From NCBI GenBank assembly GCA_021464525.1, contig JADRCO010001345.1:1-20088 (forward strand): a DNA stretch of 20,088 nt. The letters are read 5' to 3'. A model generated the notes under the pieces. That model was given only the letters and a program-made list of their open reading frames with translations, was not told the origin of the DNA and ran no database searches. Below, one piece after another: positions 1 through 8,530 of the stretch. The DNA is from Rhizophagus sp. LPA8_4_AMF (Eukaryota; Glomeromycota; Glomeromycetes; Glomerales; Glomeraceae). Position 1 is the stretch's first letter; every line of letters begins with the position of its first letter. The translations under genes and the position numbers were made by a program.

Positions 1-216
1 AAGGGGAAAACGAAAGGGAAAGAGGAAAAGAGAAAACGAGAGGGAAAGGGGAAAAGGGAAAACGAAAGGAAAGGGAAAAACGAGAGGGAAAGGGGAAAAC
101 GAGAGGGAAAGGAAAAACGAAAGGGAAAGGGAACAACGAGAGAGAAAGGAGAAAACGAAAGGGAAAGGGAAAGGGAAAAACGAAAGGAGAGGGAATAACG
201 AAAGGGAAAAGAGCTA
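1..216. repeat. Polypurine low-complexity tandem repeat
   Basis: The top strand is almost pure A/G, built from degenerate units of the form AACGAAAGGGAAAGGG, with a CpG recurring roughly every 18-35 bases. Almost the only pyrimidines are the C of each ACG. Such mirror-like polypurine DNA can in principle form triplex structures; that is general knowledge and not shown here. It lies at the window edge and may be where an assembly stopped. No coding potential. Confidence 0.9.
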
Positions 217-2296
217 GAGGATACACAAAAATATACACACCACCCACACACAACTAACACACAAACCCACACTCCCAACCGACATACCTAAAGGAAGACG
301 TAAAGAAAAGAAGAAGACCTAGACAGAAAGACCTAAAAAAAGACGACGAAAAAAAGGGACCTCTAAAAATATTGAGACTTATTTATATTATTTAAATTAT
401 ATATTCGATTACTCATGAATCATGACGAAAGCCACATCAAGGTTATGTCATAATTTGCAATTTTTTTTTCGCGGGAGTAATTATTCATATGACCAAAAAA
501 AAAAAAAAAAAAATTATTCATTATGAGTGATATGAGATATGAGTAATTATATTTAACTAAACCGTTATTAAGTCCGAAGTGTTATTGTATATCGTCACGT
601 GCCGGACGGACAGCCTTTACATATAAGTATATAACGATATAAAAAAAAAAAATAAAATGTCCGATTAGAATTTATATATTTATAAGAATAATCGTAATGT
701 CACTTCAAAATTAATCTTTTGAGTTTTGCTCAATGATTTTTCTTTAGCAATAAATATTAAACATGATAGGAACTACACAAAGCATTTTAGGCACTTGGCT
801 AATCGACGCGGCTGTAATTTCCGACAAAATAATTATTATAAGAAATTTACGAATTACGAGTCAGTTTTGATATCATATTAATACAGTTGCACTATTACGT
901 AAAGTTACTACAAGGAGGAATGATTGAATGATACCTTACTTAAGTAACACAATGATCTAAAAGTCAATATGCAAATATGCAACTTCATATAATTTGTATC
1001 TAATGAATAAAAAGGAATCGGCCGGAATATTAAAATTAACCAAATGTTTTCACTTCGCAAAACCGGAAATACGAATTATTAATTATTTAATTGAATTTAT
1101 AATTTATTAATTTGATTCAGTTTGTTCCTCTATCAATAGAGAATCAGTACGATAACGAAAAATTCGATGAAATTAACTAAAAAAAAAAAATTAGAAACGA
1201 GAATTCCTATTATACTAAAGATAAATTAACAGTTACATGAGTCAAAATGGCAAAGTTTTGATTGCTAAATCACTTATTTTTTACAAAGCCGTTTAATTTC
1301 TTTAAAAAGTCGTTTAATTAGAATATAATAAAAAAAAAAGTAAAAAAGCAAAATTAAAAAAAATTTTTAATTTTCGTCAAGGTTTTACCAATTATTAAAT
1401 TTAAAGGTACTAGTTCGAATGCAATGAGAAAGAATAGCAATATTTTGTATTTAATTTTTCAGTTAGATGATTCAGAATTATCGCTTGAGGATGTAAAATT
1501 GTGTAGTAATAACGACAATCTTCTGTAAAATTTCCTAAAGTGAAACTCGATAGGTCGTATTCCAATTCACGGGGAACATTATTTAGGGTAAATTTTGCAT
1601 TAAATTTAGAAAGCTTGACGGATTGCTTCTTTTGTAAGATAACATAGTTTTGGGGCTTCTTCAATTTATTTCTTGAATGTACGGATGCGTTCTACTATGT
1701 TATATGACATTAGATATTACGAGTAAGGAAATAATTTAGGTAAATTTTTTCATTGTAAAATTCCTATCACTTTTTATAAGAAAACAAGATACTAAAAATA
1801 ACGCGTTTTATAATGTGTAGCATTTGATTTTTATTCTAAAGATTTTTGTTTTAGTAAATAAATATCCATTTTTTTTTGATTATATATTATATTTATATAG
1901 CCATAAAATTAAAAAATACAAATACACTGAGGAATAGGTATTTTATCTGTTTAAAGTTGTATATTAAGTGTTTTGGGTATATATCAAATCACCAGTATTT
2001 ACCAGTATTTACTGTTATTTAAATACTTTAATTTTCTCATAACCATTTTTAAAAATAATCGACATTTTATAACAGAACATGATTAAATTTCATTGAATTA
2101 TTACGCAATAAGTTTTTATTGAAAATAAACGTCGCCCAAATACAGTAAGTAATAAAATGTGCAACAACCCAGAAAACTGCGCCGCAGCTCTTAATGGTCA
2201 AAAAGGAAATATAATAATTTTCTCCATAGAAAGGATGTCTTTTACTATTATTAGGATAACTTTGATCATTTATATTTTAATTGACCTGCGATAACT
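217..2296. other. Gene-poor AT-rich stretch
   Basis: Directly after the polypurine tract comes a CA-rich segment (about 222-290, ACACACC-type), then another purine-rich segment to about 360. The rest is AT-rich with A/T homopolymers, a CACGTG E-box-like site near 597-602, a direct repeat of AAAG(C/T)CGTTTAATT near 1286-1320, and the 10-bp tandem repeat listed separately. An 84-codon frame at 1410-1664 (-) has fairly mixed amino-acid use and could be a lone exon or relic, but I see no motif and no convincing splice partner. No gene is called. Confidence 0.6.
1991..2020. repeat. 10-bp tandem repeat, three units
   Basis: Two perfect copies of ACCAGTATTT are followed by a third, diverged copy ACTGTTATTT. 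The period is close to one helical turn. It lies about 280 bp before the duplicated block that carries gene A. Function unknown. Confidence 0.85.
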
Positions 2297-2663
2297 AATT
2301 CATTCATTGTTTTAAAAACTGAGAAAGCGTCTTGGCGTCATTTCAGACTATTTTATATTTCATTTGTAATAAAAGAAAATCGTTATGGATAAAACTTCTG
2401 CACCACTATGTAATATATGTAATATCTAAAGGATATATGAATAACCGAAGTCTTGATTAGGATAAAGTAAATTCGAAAAGGATCTAGAACAGGTTTATAT
2501 GATACATGATCTACGTATAAATGTCACACAATATCTGATATTTATAGTAAGTAGTCAATGACAATTGAGAGTATACACTATTTACAGTATGAATTATTAA
2601 CTTCCAAAATAACTGTAAGAAAAAAAAAATTAAAAAAGAATCAAAAGAATTTTTTCATTTCGA

Positions 2664-2700
2664 TTGGCGTCTTTATGCAATAAATAAAAGTCGACGCCAA
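2664..2700. other. Inverted repeat TTGGCGTC / GACGCCAA
   Basis: Perfect 8-bp arms at 2664-2671 and 2693-2700 are separated by 21 bases. The same place in the other duplication arm (around 11550-11582) keeps recognisable but imperfect arms (TTAGCGTC and GACGAC). It could be a paired binding site for a regulator or chance; it lies about 600 bp upstream of the TATA box. Confidence 0.4.
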
Positions 2701-2957
2701 AATAGCCAGACCACATGGTTACTCTTTTAGGGTATTTTTTGATTTTTGATTTTTTGATGAAAAAAAAACAAGTTGAATGTGAAATGTGCATACTGTTGGT
2801 CAATTGTTTGTGTATATGAACGCGTTATTAACTAATAATTTAATGGGATAAAAAAAAAGATTCATGAACAAATCAACTGTTTGATCATTTGAATCTACCA
2901 AAAAAAAAAAATTTTTTTTTTCCGGGAACCTTAAGACGAAATACGTTAAAAAAAAAG

Positions 2958-3000
2958 AATAAATAAATAAACAAATAATAAATAAATAAATAAACAAATA
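2958..3000. repeat. AAAT-type microsatellite
   Basis: AATAAATAAATAAAC-type tetranucleotide runs, slightly interrupted, lie upstream of the gene A promoter. Confidence 0.85.
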
Positions 3001-3036
3001 AGTCTGTGTAGATAAATCCAAGAATTTAAATTTCCT

Positions 3037-3292
3037 TTTAAAATATTACATAATGAAGTTTGTATGAAATATCGTGTAACAAAGAAAAAAGTACATTTTT
3101 AAAATATTTTATAATGAACTTAGCATGAAATAACGGTTAATAAAAGGAAGAAATGCATTTTTTAAAATAATGAATTGTGCATGAAATATCGTGTAACAAA
3201 GAAAGAAGTACATTTTTAAAATAATGAATGTCGTGTAACAAAAAGAAGAAAAGGAAGAAGAATTTTGCATGAAATATTGTGTAACAAAAGAA
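3037..3292. repeat. Promoter-proximal minisatellite of gene A
   Basis: Degenerate tandem units contain ATGAAATATCGTGTAACAAAG, then an A/G-rich spacer, then TTTTTAAAATAATGAA. Unit starts are visible at 3063, 3125, 3181, 3228 (partial) and 3269, so the period is about 40-62 bp. The array ends about 10 bp before the TATA box of gene A. The corresponding place in the duplicated arm (about 11640-11860) has no such array, so it expanded or was lost after the duplication. Confidence 0.85.
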
Positions 3293-3302
3293 GTCAATCA
3301 AG

Positions 3303-3319
3303 TATATAAACAACGCGCA
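3303..3319 (+). promoter_or_regulatory. Core promoter of gene A (TATA box plus CAACGCGCA)
   Basis: TATATAAACAACGCGCA lies 132 bp upstream of the gene A start codon. The same 17 bases recur at 11863-11879 upstream of copy C, although flanking sequence there has diverged. TATATAAA is a good TATA box, and the attached CAACGCGCA is GC-rich in an AT-rich setting. Conservation between duplicates supports a promoter role. Confidence 0.7.
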
Positions 3320-3434
3320 AATTTTCATTCCTTGTTAAAAGTCTTCCATCTTGATTAAGCAATAAAAATTAATTCGTCTTTAAATTTAAAATTTCCTAAT
3401 CATTATTTTTTTTCTTATTATCATCTGGATTAAA

Positions 3435-3998
3435 ATGACTTCAAATAACCAAAATAACCAAAATACACAAGATTATTATAATTTACCAACGGATCAAACT
3501 AGGAATAGCTCCGCTCCTCAACAAATTCATAATAATAATAATAATGAAAACATCCAACATACTTTAATTAACAATGTTGAAGTATCTGATACGAATTTAA
3601 ATAACTTGCATATTAATTCTACAACTCCTGCGCCTCATAATACTACATTTGGGTTTTATTTTCATTTACCAAATGATACTCGTATTTATCGTGTTACTTA
3701 TTTTGAATTAAACCCATCAGAAAATGTTCAACTTTTGAATAATGGAATTAATCAGATCCCTGATTCCCTTTTGCCACATCATTATAATGTACAATCTCAA
3801 ATTCAACAACATATTCAGCAACGAGTCCAACATCCTATTATTTATCAACAGAATAGCACTCAACAACAATCCTTCGACACTACTCAACCTACTTCCCAAG
3901 TATATTCAAATAATGACATCAATAATACAGCAGTAAACGGTACTGTTTCTTACGATATGCAAGTTATGGGAGATACGGGATTCCAGAATTCTCCCTAA
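3435..3998 (+). CDS. Asn/Gln-rich family protein, copy A (intact)
   Basis: A 187-residue, single-exon protein whose function I do not recognise. Roughly 30% of residues are Asn or Gln. The N-terminal 45 residues are a disordered Asn/Gln stretch ending in an NNNNN run. The centre (about 70-120) is the conserved core of the family: an aromatic FYFHLPNDTRIYRVTY segment, a SENVQLLNN segment and an LPHHYN segment. The tail (about 120-160) is Gln-rich (QQHIQQRVQ, TQQQ). There is no signal peptide, membrane segment or catalytic motif. The ATG is preceded by a TATA block at 3303, and this start is equivalent to that of copy C, which supports it. It is the only copy that is open throughout with both family termini. 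It may be a self-associating, prion-like or DNA-associated protein, but that is inference from composition only. Confidence 0.75.
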   Translation: MTSNNQNNQNTQDYYNLPTDQTRNSSAPQQIHNNNNNENIQHTLINNVEVSDTNLNNLHINSTTPAPHNTTFGFYFHLPNDTRIYRVTYFELNPSENVQLLNNGINQIPDSLLPHHYNVQSQIQQHIQQRVQHPIIYQQNSTQQQSFDTTQPTSQVYSNNDINNTAVNGTVSYDMQVMGDTGFQNSP

Positions 3999-4356
3999 AG
4001 ACTAAGAAACATCATTATATTTGATTGTTTTGGTAAAATGAAGTTAAAATTATGAGGAATCGATAATTTTTTACATAATTAATTTTTTTAGCGTAAATTA
4101 AATGATCTTTACCGTATCTTTCTCTATAACAAGGTTTATTTAACTAATAATTTCATTATTATTTTTATGTTTTATTATTTTTGATTATTTTACTTTTATC
4201 TTTCTTAATCATAGCAATACATGTGCGAAGTGTCTAGTGATTTATTTTGTTTTTATATTAGATTAACATTTTTCTTTTATTCTCGATATATTTTATTTTT
4301 CTTCTTTTCATCTTATTTTATTTTTTTTTCAATTTGTGGGTGGGTAACTGGGTTTG

Positions 4357-4376
4357 TGTCACGACTGTCACGTTTA
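4357..4376 (+). promoter_or_regulatory. TGTCACG doublet downstream of gene A
   Basis: TGTCACG-ACT-GTCACGTTTA contains two GTCACG units 10 bp apart. The same doublet (TGTCACGATTGTCACGTTTA) is kept at 12903-12922 behind copy C, within less well conserved sequence. A binding site or 3' processing signal is possible; function unknown. Confidence 0.4.
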
Positions 4377-4615
4377 CTTACTATCAATAAATATAATATT
4401 TAATTAGAACGAAGTTTACTAAAATGATATTCATTCTTTTAAAAAAAAATTATATACTCGTATAATCAAATGCTTTAAAAATTTCGAGATCATAATCATT
4501 CGTATTTATTTTTGTTTTAAGACTATTACTATTTGTAAAGATAGAATTCGGGAGATACAATTATATTAAACTATTAATCTTTTCTGAAAAATAATAAATG
4601 ATGATTATGATCGTT

Positions 4616-4790
4616 GCAATATTCTGGACGTTTTCCGGACACTGGGCCTGAACCTTCCTAGACATTTTCTGGACATTTTCCGGGAAATGGAAATTTTTCA
4701 ACGTCCGGAATATTGCAATATTCTGGACATATTCCAGAAAAATGAACATTTTCGGACGTTTTTAGCTACAATTTCCGGACATTCTTTTTT
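4616..4790. repeat. TCCGGACATT-type degenerate repeat cluster with 26-bp palindrome
   Basis: Variants of TTYYGGACATTTTC recur about eight times. At 4703-4728 lies a 26-bp near-perfect palindrome, GTCCGGAATATTG followed by its complement with one mismatched pair. A partial copy (GCAATATTCTGGAC) starts at 4616, immediately after the duplicated block. No coding frame in it is credible. It resembles the ends of a short fold-back or MITE-like element, but I cannot define target duplications. Confidence 0.7.
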
Positions 4791-4844
4791 TATAGGGAAA
4801 CCGAAAATGACAAATAATGATAATTAAGAAAAAATATTTACAAC

Positions 4845-5080
4845 GATCGAGCAGGTAGGTCGTAAACTAGTTCTATAATTAATTAAGGATTATAAAAAAT
4901 AGATGAAAAAAAAAGATAGAGGAATCGAAATTAATCCCATATCAATATTTGTCGCAAGTTATCCAACTTGAAATATTATATAAGAACAATCTCAATATTT
5001 GAATAAACATGAATTCTTCAATGTAATTGTCAAAATCTGAATTAAATCAAACATAGAAAGTGTTTATATAATATTTCATA
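4845..5080. repeat. Dispersed repeat, copy 1 (matches 16950-17165)
   Basis: GGTAGGTCGTAAACTA (4854), a run of purines with GGAATCGAAA, ATATCAATATTTGTC (4939) and GAATTCTTCAATGTAATT... AAACATAGAAAGTGTTT (5010-5065) occur in the same order at 16957, about 17030, 17060 and 17104-17163. Noncoding; nature unknown. Confidence 0.7.
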
Positions 5081-5871
5081 TCTTTAAAATAAATTTAACC
5101 TTCTATGAATTTTACTTATCAATTTCTTTGCTTGAATCAAACTTTATTACTATAGTAACGCTTATCTATCCATTTTCTGTCCTTTATTTCCTTTATTCTA
5201 AATTATCTACGAAATTAGAACAAGAAAATATTACAAATCTTCCATTTCTTTTTTAATTACTTTACAAATTGACTTACTTTCAACTAGTTAATTTTACCAT
5301 ATTTTTTTCGTATGACTCACAATAGATTTTACAATATAAAAACACGTACAGCAAACATCATAAACATCACCGTTTAATCGATTGCTGTTTACGAGGAAGT
5401 AAATTTTTCAAAAATATTTGTTTATTTAAACATTTAATATTTATTATGCAGATTACATTCATTACATTATATAGTGTGTACTATATCTAAAAAATTTTCC
5501 GACCTTGAATTTTGAGTCTAATAAAGTAATACAACATATCTAAAATATTTGTTTAATAAATTAAATCCTTTGAACGAAAACAAATGTTGAATGGATGCAT
5601 CTAAAATATCAAATAAACGTGAAAAAAATTTAATAAAAATTTAATGCTACAACTGTACTATACAGAGAAAAATTTTCAATAAAAAGTACATTGAGTAAAA
5701 GTACATAGTATAAATCATATACATAAACTTATTTATAAAACAATATTTTGTTAATATAAATGTCCTATAAAAAAAAAATTTAAGATTATGCATTAGTTTC
5801 AAAATTTTGTAATAATAAAAACATTACACTCATTTAATTTTTGACTTACTATACGAAATGAATAAATTACC
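5081..5871. other. AT-rich intergenic stretch downstream of the MACPF-like gene
   Basis: AT-rich sequence with no open frame, repeat array or RNA gene that I can support. It includes the 3' flank of the minus-strand gene ending at 5872. No clear AATAAA signal stands out close to the stop on that strand. Confidence 0.6.
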
Positions 5872-7815
5872 TTAATTTGGATTCTTTGGATCCAAAAATG
5901 CATATTTCAAATTATCTTCTAATTTCCTAAATCTTTTGCTTTTACAAATACAATCATCTTGATTACAATTAACATTAATTTTTTTAACTTTAATTTCATT
6001 AATTTTTTGTTTCAGGAAAATTGTACCATAAGCGTTTTCAGTAGAATATAAACTAATAAATTTTGGGTTTGGCTTAAAAGATTTGATAAAGTTAAATAGT
6101 TTTCTTATTATACTAGAATGTTGGAAAGTTGATATTCCATAATTATCAGAATTAGAATAATTTGTAATAACAAGTATATGAAGAGTAAAGTCACATAAAT
6201 TAACATAATGATTCTTTTTCAAACAATAAGAAAATATATATGAACCAATTTTTCCATTTTCTTTATCATCAAAAAAATGATGTCCAATGACTAAAGAATT
6301 GTTTGATGAATCCAACTTGCTCAATACTGGAATTCCAAAACAAAGAACTGATGAATCATATTCCAAATCTAATTGTTTAATTATAGCTTGATTATTTGAT
6401 GCATTAAAATCATTCTCTAGAACTTTCAATTTAACATTAAAATCTGAATTATTAAAATCAAAATTAATGTCATAACCAACAATCATCCACCTAATTTTTA
6501 ATTTACACTCACGCTTTCTAAACTTTTTTTGAATACAATGAATTATAAGTCTTGGATCTTCATTTGGTGGCCAAATGATTTGGCAACTAAAAATATCTTT
6601 TTCTTCTTTATCAATAACTGTTGCAAAAATGTTACAATCAGCATCCTTAATTTGAAGAATTTCTAAAATATTTTCTGGTATGTTTATCAGCTGATATCCA
6701 GATTCAGGCAATTTATAAGAATAGTCTTCAATACTTGTAAAAAGAATTTTTTTTCCAACTAATGATAAGATTTGTTTACGTAAATCTTTAGATAAAAGAT
6801 GAAAAATATTAACTGGATCTTTTAAATTTACATAACTCCAATTTCTAAAATCTCTTAAAGATTCAACCCAATCTGTTTCATTAAAGTTGCTTGAACAAAT
6901 TTCTTTTCCTCCAAATAATTTAAAATTTTGATATCCAGAAGAATTATTTTTACTTAAAAATTTTGAAGATTTGTTTTCAATTCTAACATTTGAAACCTGA
7001 CAACTTGTATTTTTATCATATTCACTAGAATTTTTCTCATAATTTTCTCTTGTAATAAAATAAGCTCTTCCACCCAAAATAACTTCTTTTGGAATAAATT
7101 GGCCAAACTCATTTATAATATCCCTAAATTTTCTAGGATTTTTAGAATCTATAGCATCCTTCACTGCTTCAATAAACTCTGTAGTTGGTTCTAATTTAAA
7201 ATTTAAAGACATCTTATTGTATTCAATAACACTATAAGTTAAATTAGTTACAACATTAGAATTTTTAATATTTGAATTTCCGATTGATACTCCAAATTTT
7301 GCAAAATTTGGAATATCAATATCCGCAATTAAAAGAAAATCATTTTTTATAATCTTATCTTCTTCCAAACCAATCTGAATTGTACTATTTTCATACCCAT
7401 CAATAATTTTATTCATTTCGCAATCCACTATTGTAAACGCTCTCTTATTAGCTTTTTCTAAAGTTTCATTACGCCCATATTCTAGTTTAAGCTTATCTTT
7501 AAAAAATCTCCAATCAGGTTCTGATTTCAAATATAAAGTTTTACTCTTTTTATCTATTATGTTTTCTAAAATTTTCTTTTCTTCATCTTCTTTTGCTATT
7601 TCAGCTAGCAAACTTCCACCTGTATTATCATTATTATTGATCTTATTTGCAAATGACAATGTATCATTCATTTTGACTCTACTATTTTGTACAAGTTTTT
7701 GCCGAATGTTTGATAATTTATCTTTAATATTTAAATCAACCGATACAAATTTTGATGGCGGGTCATCTATTTGAACTATTATGTCAACGTCATCTTGTAC
7801 ATTAGTGGAATCCAT
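5872..7815 (-). CDS. MACPF-like (perforin-fold) domain protein, 647 aa
   Basis: One uninterrupted exon with start context AAATATGG (A at -3, G at +4). From memory it resembles a lineage-expanded Rhizophagus family annotated as MACPF-like or uncharacterised. Residues 10-60 look like a small ubiquitin-like or beta-grasp head (VSVDLNIKDKLSNIRQKL), followed by an acidic and Lys-rich linker (75-92). Residues 100-330 carry the MACPF-like core: SLNFKLEP (203-210), EFIEAVKDAI, then FGQFIPKEVILGG (237-249), the place of the family's Tyr-Gly-Thr-His...Gly-Gly signature in a diverged form, and a second Gly-Gly at 302-303 with Trp at 316 and 326. Residues 385-455 and 490-560 look like two related beta-sandwich modules (KIRWMIVGYD and TLHILVITNY). 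There is a Cys cluster at 617-624. No signal peptide is visible, so it is probably intracellular. Membrane binding or self/non-self defence is a family-based guess. Confidence 0.85.
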   Translation of the reverse strand: MDSTNVQDDVDIIVQIDDPPSKFVSVDLNIKDKLSNIRQKLVQNSRVKMNDTLSFANKINNNDNTGGSLLAEIAKEDEEKKILENIIDKKSKTLYLKSEPDWRFFKDKLKLEYGRNETLEKANKRAFTIVDCEMNKIIDGYENSTIQIGLEEDKIIKNDFLLIADIDIPNFAKFGVSIGNSNIKNSNVVTNLTYSVIEYNKMSLNFKLEPTTEFIEAVKDAIDSKNPRKFRDIINEFGQFIPKEVILGGRAYFITRENYEKNSSEYDKNTSCQVSNVRIENKSSKFLSKNNSSGYQNFKLFGGKEICSSNFNETDWVESLRDFRNWSYVNLKDPVNIFHLLSKDLRKQILSLVGKKILFTSIEDYSYKLPESGYQLINIPENILEILQIKDADCNIFATVIDKEEKDIFSCQIIWPPNEDPRLIIHCIQKKFRKRECKLKIRWMIVGYDINFDFNNSDFNVKLKVLENDFNASNNQAIIKQLDLEYDSSVLCFGIPVLSKLDSSNNSLVIGHHFFDDKENGKIGSYIFSYCLKKNHYVNLCDFTLHILVITNYSNSDNYGISTFQHSSIIRKLFNFIKSFKPNPKFISLYSTENAYGTIFLKQKINEIKVKKINVNCNQDDCICKSKRFRKLEDNLKYAFLDPKNPN

Positions 7816-8337
7816 ATTTACTATCTTAATTCAAATGCTAAAGTTGATTAATCTGTCGTTTTGTTATTATTAACACGTGTGACAATGTGATTATAAACTT
7901 ATGTCAAATAATAAACGTACAACACACTTCGTGTCACCTTATATGATAGTATGAAAACCCGGATGTTAATTATGTTAAAAGAAATAATCAAATTATTAAA
8001 TTTTAGAAAAGACAAGGCGACCATTCCACAGAAAAAGCTTCATATTTTTTATATTTTGACGGAAATCATACCAAATAAGGATAGAATGATATCATAATGC
8101 TTTTATGACGCGTTCGATCACGTGATAACTTTAAATTCGCACATGTTATGGCAAACACTTGATAAAACAAATATCTTGTTATACGTTACACGATATATAA
8201 CGATATCACCCTCTCTATAGTAAATTTTTATATAGTGAATAACTTGCTATAATGAAGAAAAGTTCAGGTACAGATTTTTTTTATATATAATAAAATGTCC
8301 CTAGTATAGCGAATTTCTCACTCCTATGAATTTTAAT
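7816..8337. other. 5' flank of the MACPF-like gene
   Basis: AT-rich sequence that should contain the promoter of the minus-strand gene starting at 7815. I see ACGTGTGACA (7873-7882) and a CACGTGATA site near 8121, but no TATA box at a convincing distance. No other gene. Confidence 0.45.
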
Positions 8338-8530
8338 CTCAGTGGGATTCATAATTAATTATTAATGTTATCTAAAGCTATCTAGAAAATGTGACACCCG
8401 GCAACACTTCTTCTTTAATATCAAATATAACATACGCCGAAATGATAAACAACGACAAAAAAACGAAAAGAACGAAGGAAAAAAATAGGGGAATCAAAAT
8501 CAGGATTCAACAAAGAAGAAGAATATTATT
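8338..8530. repeat. Dispersed repeat, copy 2 (matches 16858-17045)
   Basis: Shares in order a TTCATAA...TTAATGTTATC segment, GCTATCTAGAAAA (8377 and 16898), a GC-richer patch (CACCCGGCAACAC against GGTGGCGCCGGCGGCGC), CTTTTAAT/CTTTAAT-CTCAAATA-like sequence, and a purine-rich segment ending GGGGAATCAAAATCAGGATTCAACA. Noncoding. Confidence 0.65.

Larger units (their letters stand above)
2297..4615. repeat. Segmental duplication, arm 1 (carries gene A)
   Basis: This stretch aligns in order with 11184-13169. Shared landmarks are AATTCATTCATTGTTTTAA at 2297 and 11184, TTTCATTTGTAA at 2358 and 11323, TATATAAACAACGCGCA at 3303 and 11863, the coding region, AATTAGAACGAAGTTTACTA at 4402 and 12960, and ATGATCGTT at 4607 and 13161. 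The duplication therefore includes about 1.1 kb upstream and 0.6 kb downstream of the gene. The promoter-proximal segment is the exception, because it differs between the two arms. Similarity stops at 4615, where the TCCGG repeat cluster begins. Confidence 0.85.

Noticed and set aside
1405-1425. GTTCGAATGC resembling a tRNA T-loop
   Set aside because: No acceptor, D-arm or anticodon arm can be drawn around it.
1410-1664. 84-codon minus-strand frame with mixed composition
   Set aside because: It looks somewhat protein-like (NNVPRELEYDLSSFTLGNF) but has no motif, splice partner or promoter, so it is kept only as a note in the intergenic entry.
2800-3328. Several minus-strand frames rich in Phe/Tyr/Leu that look like membrane proteins
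   Set aside because: They translate A-rich microsatellite and minisatellite DNA; the hydrophobicity comes from poly-T on the coding strand.
3717-3936. Frames of 60-64 codons overlapping gene A
   Set aside because: Out-of-frame shadows inside a longer frame conserved between duplicates.
4221-4403. 60-codon plus-strand frame with hydrophobic segments
   Set aside because: T-rich 3' flank of gene A; the matching region behind copy C does not keep the frame.
4561-4749. 62-codon minus-strand frame with PENVQ repeats
   Set aside because: It is generated by the TCCGG repeat cluster.
7559-7774. 71-codon plus-strand frame opposite the MACPF-like gene
   Set aside because: Antisense shadow of a well-supported longer gene.
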